This document shows, piece by piece, positions 61,525 through 64,000 of a DNA stretch of 64,000 nt. The notes beneath the pieces were generated by a model. That model worked only from the letters and a program-made list of their open reading frames with translations. It was not told the DNA's origin and did not search any database. The stretch lies in the NCBI RefSeq assembly GCF_017654505.1, contig NC_054538.1:62208178-62272177 (forward strand), in the 5' to 3' direction. The DNA is from Polyodon spathula. Lineage: Eukaryota > Chordata > Actinopteri > Acipenseriformes > Polyodontidae. The stretch's first letter is position 1, and every line of letters starts with the position of its first letter. Made by a program: the position numbers and the translations under genes.

Positions 61525-64000
61525 TTTTTGATTTATTGGTTCCTCTACAAAGCAAAGGAAGCTTTGGGCAACTATGGGTTATTTTACACCTCAGAAATAG
61601 TCCAAGAATATACGGTAGTCCCAGTTACTGTTTCCATTCTACTTGGAGCACTGGTGTCAAGAATGGGAGGTGATTCATACAGCCAAAGGCAAACCAGCTT
61701 TGTCAGTGGTATACATTTCCCAGATATTGCCCTGGTCAAGTATAAAAAAGGAGAAAACAACCACCTGTATGTATTGTTTTTTGAAAGATAAAGGATGAGA
61801 ATGGTTTGAAAACCACACAGTGACTTTAGAGTGAGTGTCACATGACTCCAGACGGATGAAATGTTTGTCCAGCCGAAACCAATCCCACAGTTTCTATACC
61901 TGATGAATGATTCTTTAAGCCCACAGCTGCTTTTCCTGCCTTCATTGCAAGTCCCTACAAATCCTTTTGTGCTGTTTGGTTCCTGTATTTGCTGCTGTGA
62001 CCGTTGACCTACAGCGTGTGTATAAGAGAGGAGGCTGTTTCTGTGTTGTCCTCTGCACTATAGCACTTGAGCTATGTTTTACTGTGTTGTTGTGTGTGTG
62101 TGTGTTTTTTAAATATACAATAATACATTTAAAAGGTTTAAATGCTTAAACTAACTTCCACATTGAAGTGAGCTATATATAGTGTGCTGTTTTGTTGTGT
62201 TTTTAAATGTTTTGTTCATTAGTAACAATTAGTAACAATGAAAACAGGACATTGGAGAACCTTTTAATGAATAACATATAGCTAATGTCAATATGAGATG
62301 GATATGTATATATTTGGTGGTAGATACTGCTATAATATATGTGTACATACATGTATAATTATTAGTATCATAGTATATGATTTCATAGATGAGGCTCAAA
62401 TACATGTATTTTACAAAAAGATGAAATTTGTTTTATAAACCAAGTAAACCACAATAAACCAAAAATGTGTGGTCTGTCTTTGAATATTCTTAGTAAATAG
62501 GTAGTACTGAGACTCTGTTGAATTGTTACTCCTGAAATCTGCCAGTGTTGCATTCTGATTGAATAGAAAAATGATCTCTTAGAAAACTGCCCAAGATGTT
62601 GAAAATGCAGAAAATTTTAGCCCTCCTTCAAATGAAATAATACCAAAAAAACCCCCAAAAAACAGAGAAAAGGAAACAGCACTTAACTTTAGATTTTCTT
62701 TTCTCTGTTATGAAACTTTAACATTCACATCAGTCCTTAAATGACAATAAATGTTTTGACAGTATCTAAAACCTTGCCTTGGGCTCTGTTACTATGGTGG
62801 TTGATTTTTTTACTGATGCTGTGATAAATGTACATATAACACTCCATAAATCTGTTATTGTTCCCTCAGAATGTGAAGACAAGTCTGGCATGTGCATGTT
62901 GCTTGTTTCAGTTGCTCAGCCGTTGGTTTTATGTATAAACCTCGTACAGAATCTCGATACTTAAAAGATGATTTTAAGAATCCGTCGTCCATTTCATTTT
63001 TATAAACAAAAAAAGATTTATATATAGTTTTTTCTTGGGGGGGGGGTGTAGTCTACTACATAGGATCATAAAAGATCAATTGGGAAACCAACTTGACTAT
63101 GTTATTCTGTACTGATATTCTAGACATCCATTTTTTTCACACAAGGCTGATGGACCTTAAATTAAATCTTGCCAGTCCTGCCTTGTTTTAAAGAGGTATT
63201 TTTGTATTATTCTGAAATCTCTTTGTTGATTAAGAGAAGTGCAATACACACTGAAAGACAGCAACTCTAAAGTGCCATTTTGGTGGCCAACAAACAACCC
63301 TCTCTTTAAACTCTATTGACTTAGTGGTTCTCTATTTAATTTCAGTTAGTGGTGTCTACTGCAATAAATAAATGTACAGAACTTGCACTGGAGAAAGAAA
63401 AAAAAAAATCTACGTGAATGATTATATAAAGGTGCAGGCATTTAATTACAATCATAAACACAGTTTAGTAGGCACTTACTATATTATTAAAATTAAGTTT
63501 ACGAGATAAGACCGAAATGTTTTTTTTTCATTTCTTTCAATGAACAGACTAAGAGTTGAATCTGTGTGTAAAATATTGTTAGCCGGAGACCTTAAGATTG
63601 TGTGACACAGAATGTCTAGAACTGCTAAGGGCACACCATGACATGGTCTGACTACAACACACATTTCCCTTCACTACAGAAGTTTTTGACTGAGTTGTAT
63701 AGTAGTCTCTGTGTATAGGAACACCTCCTAAAATAACACTTTGGCTTAGGGAACAACCTTGTGGTGAAACAGAATTTCCCCATTGTAAATGCTCTGCCTA
63801 CAGGAACAGGAACTTCGCGTAAAACAACACCTTTTGGCACGATAGTGATTCGTTACTTACCGATTCAGAACTGATACAGTACTGTTTTGTAACTCATCGT
63901 CGTCATCAAATTCAAATGACTTATTTCATATTTTCAAAACGGACTTGTCATCATGAGAGTAATGTAGAGCTGCTGCTGCATTTTAACATGTGTAGGGGTG

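Larger units (their letters stand above)
36793..64000 (+). other. bcl11a: bcl11a intron 2, 5' part (extends beyond window)
   Basis: It starts GTAAAT. I looked for the next exon, which in vertebrate BCL11A begins with a short DKLLHW-type coding segment, and did not find it, so the intron is longer than 27.2 kb. The intron is AT-rich with microsatellites, a compound tandem array and candidate regulatory islands, described separately. In mammals this intron carries the erythroid enhancer; I cannot identify an equivalent here. Confidence 0.85.

Noticed and set aside
36793..64000. bcl11a exon 3 inside the window
   Set aside because: No segment matching the expected DKLLHW-type exon with phase-1 acceptor was found.

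Overview
The window is vertebrate nuclear DNA holding the 5' part of one protein-coding gene, bcl11a (CTIP1/EVI9; a zinc-finger transcriptional repressor), on the + strand. The family assignment is secure. Coding exon 1 (31737-31791) starts MSRRKQGKPQHL, and coding exon 2 (36463-36792) carries the CCHC zinc finger C48/C51/H66/C71. Both exons keep the length, phase and splice sites expected of vertebrate BCL11A. Exon 3 and the C2H2-finger exon are not in the window, so intron 2 runs past the right edge (more than 27 kb). Everything left of about 31 kb is gene-free 5' flank.

The organism is best read as a ray-finned fish. A fish-type Tc1 transposon, CR1/L2-clade LINE remnants and tRNA-derived SINEs with L2-like tails point to fish. 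The SINE at 4.07-4.54 kb resembles elements I associate from memory with sturgeon or paddlefish. The genus is not proven. Base composition is AT-rich, with an unusual density of long (AT)n and (ATT)n arrays.

Layout. 1-4 kb: gene-free, nothing firm. 4-20.2 kb: a transposon cluster comprising a SINE, a dead Tc1 transposase, a scrambled reverse-transcriptase element split by a 2.75-kb hAT element (itself containing a CR1/L2 LINE fragment), a second hAT-like element with a nested SINE, and a minus-strand Ty3/Gypsy remnant with its 5' LTR, primer-binding region, protease remnant and a proline-rich minisatellite. 20-30 kb: gene-free flank with several unique, motif-rich stretches that look like candidate conserved non-coding elements, separated by microsatellites. 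30.3-31.8 kb: bcl11a promoter and leader, with a pyrimidine-rich flank, a 53-bp degenerate repeat carrying inverted CCAAT boxes, a CRE-like palindrome, and a leader with three upstream ORFs in three different frames. 31.8-36.5 kb: intron 1. 36.8-64 kb: intron 2, with candidate regulatory islands and a compound tandem array of nuclear-receptor DR1 sites at 48.3-48.8 kb.

The most rewarding observations are (a) the bcl11a leader: a 17-codon uORF (MTAIPQSIFPAPSLYYF) in strong context, a second uORF and a minimal ATG-TGA start-stop, which together look like a translational control module; (b) the DR1 array inside the gene for CTIP1, a partner of the DR1-binding COUP-TF receptors; (c) the octamer- and homeodomain-site-rich island at 45.0-45.6 kb. 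Statements about conservation in other species are from memory and need alignment.
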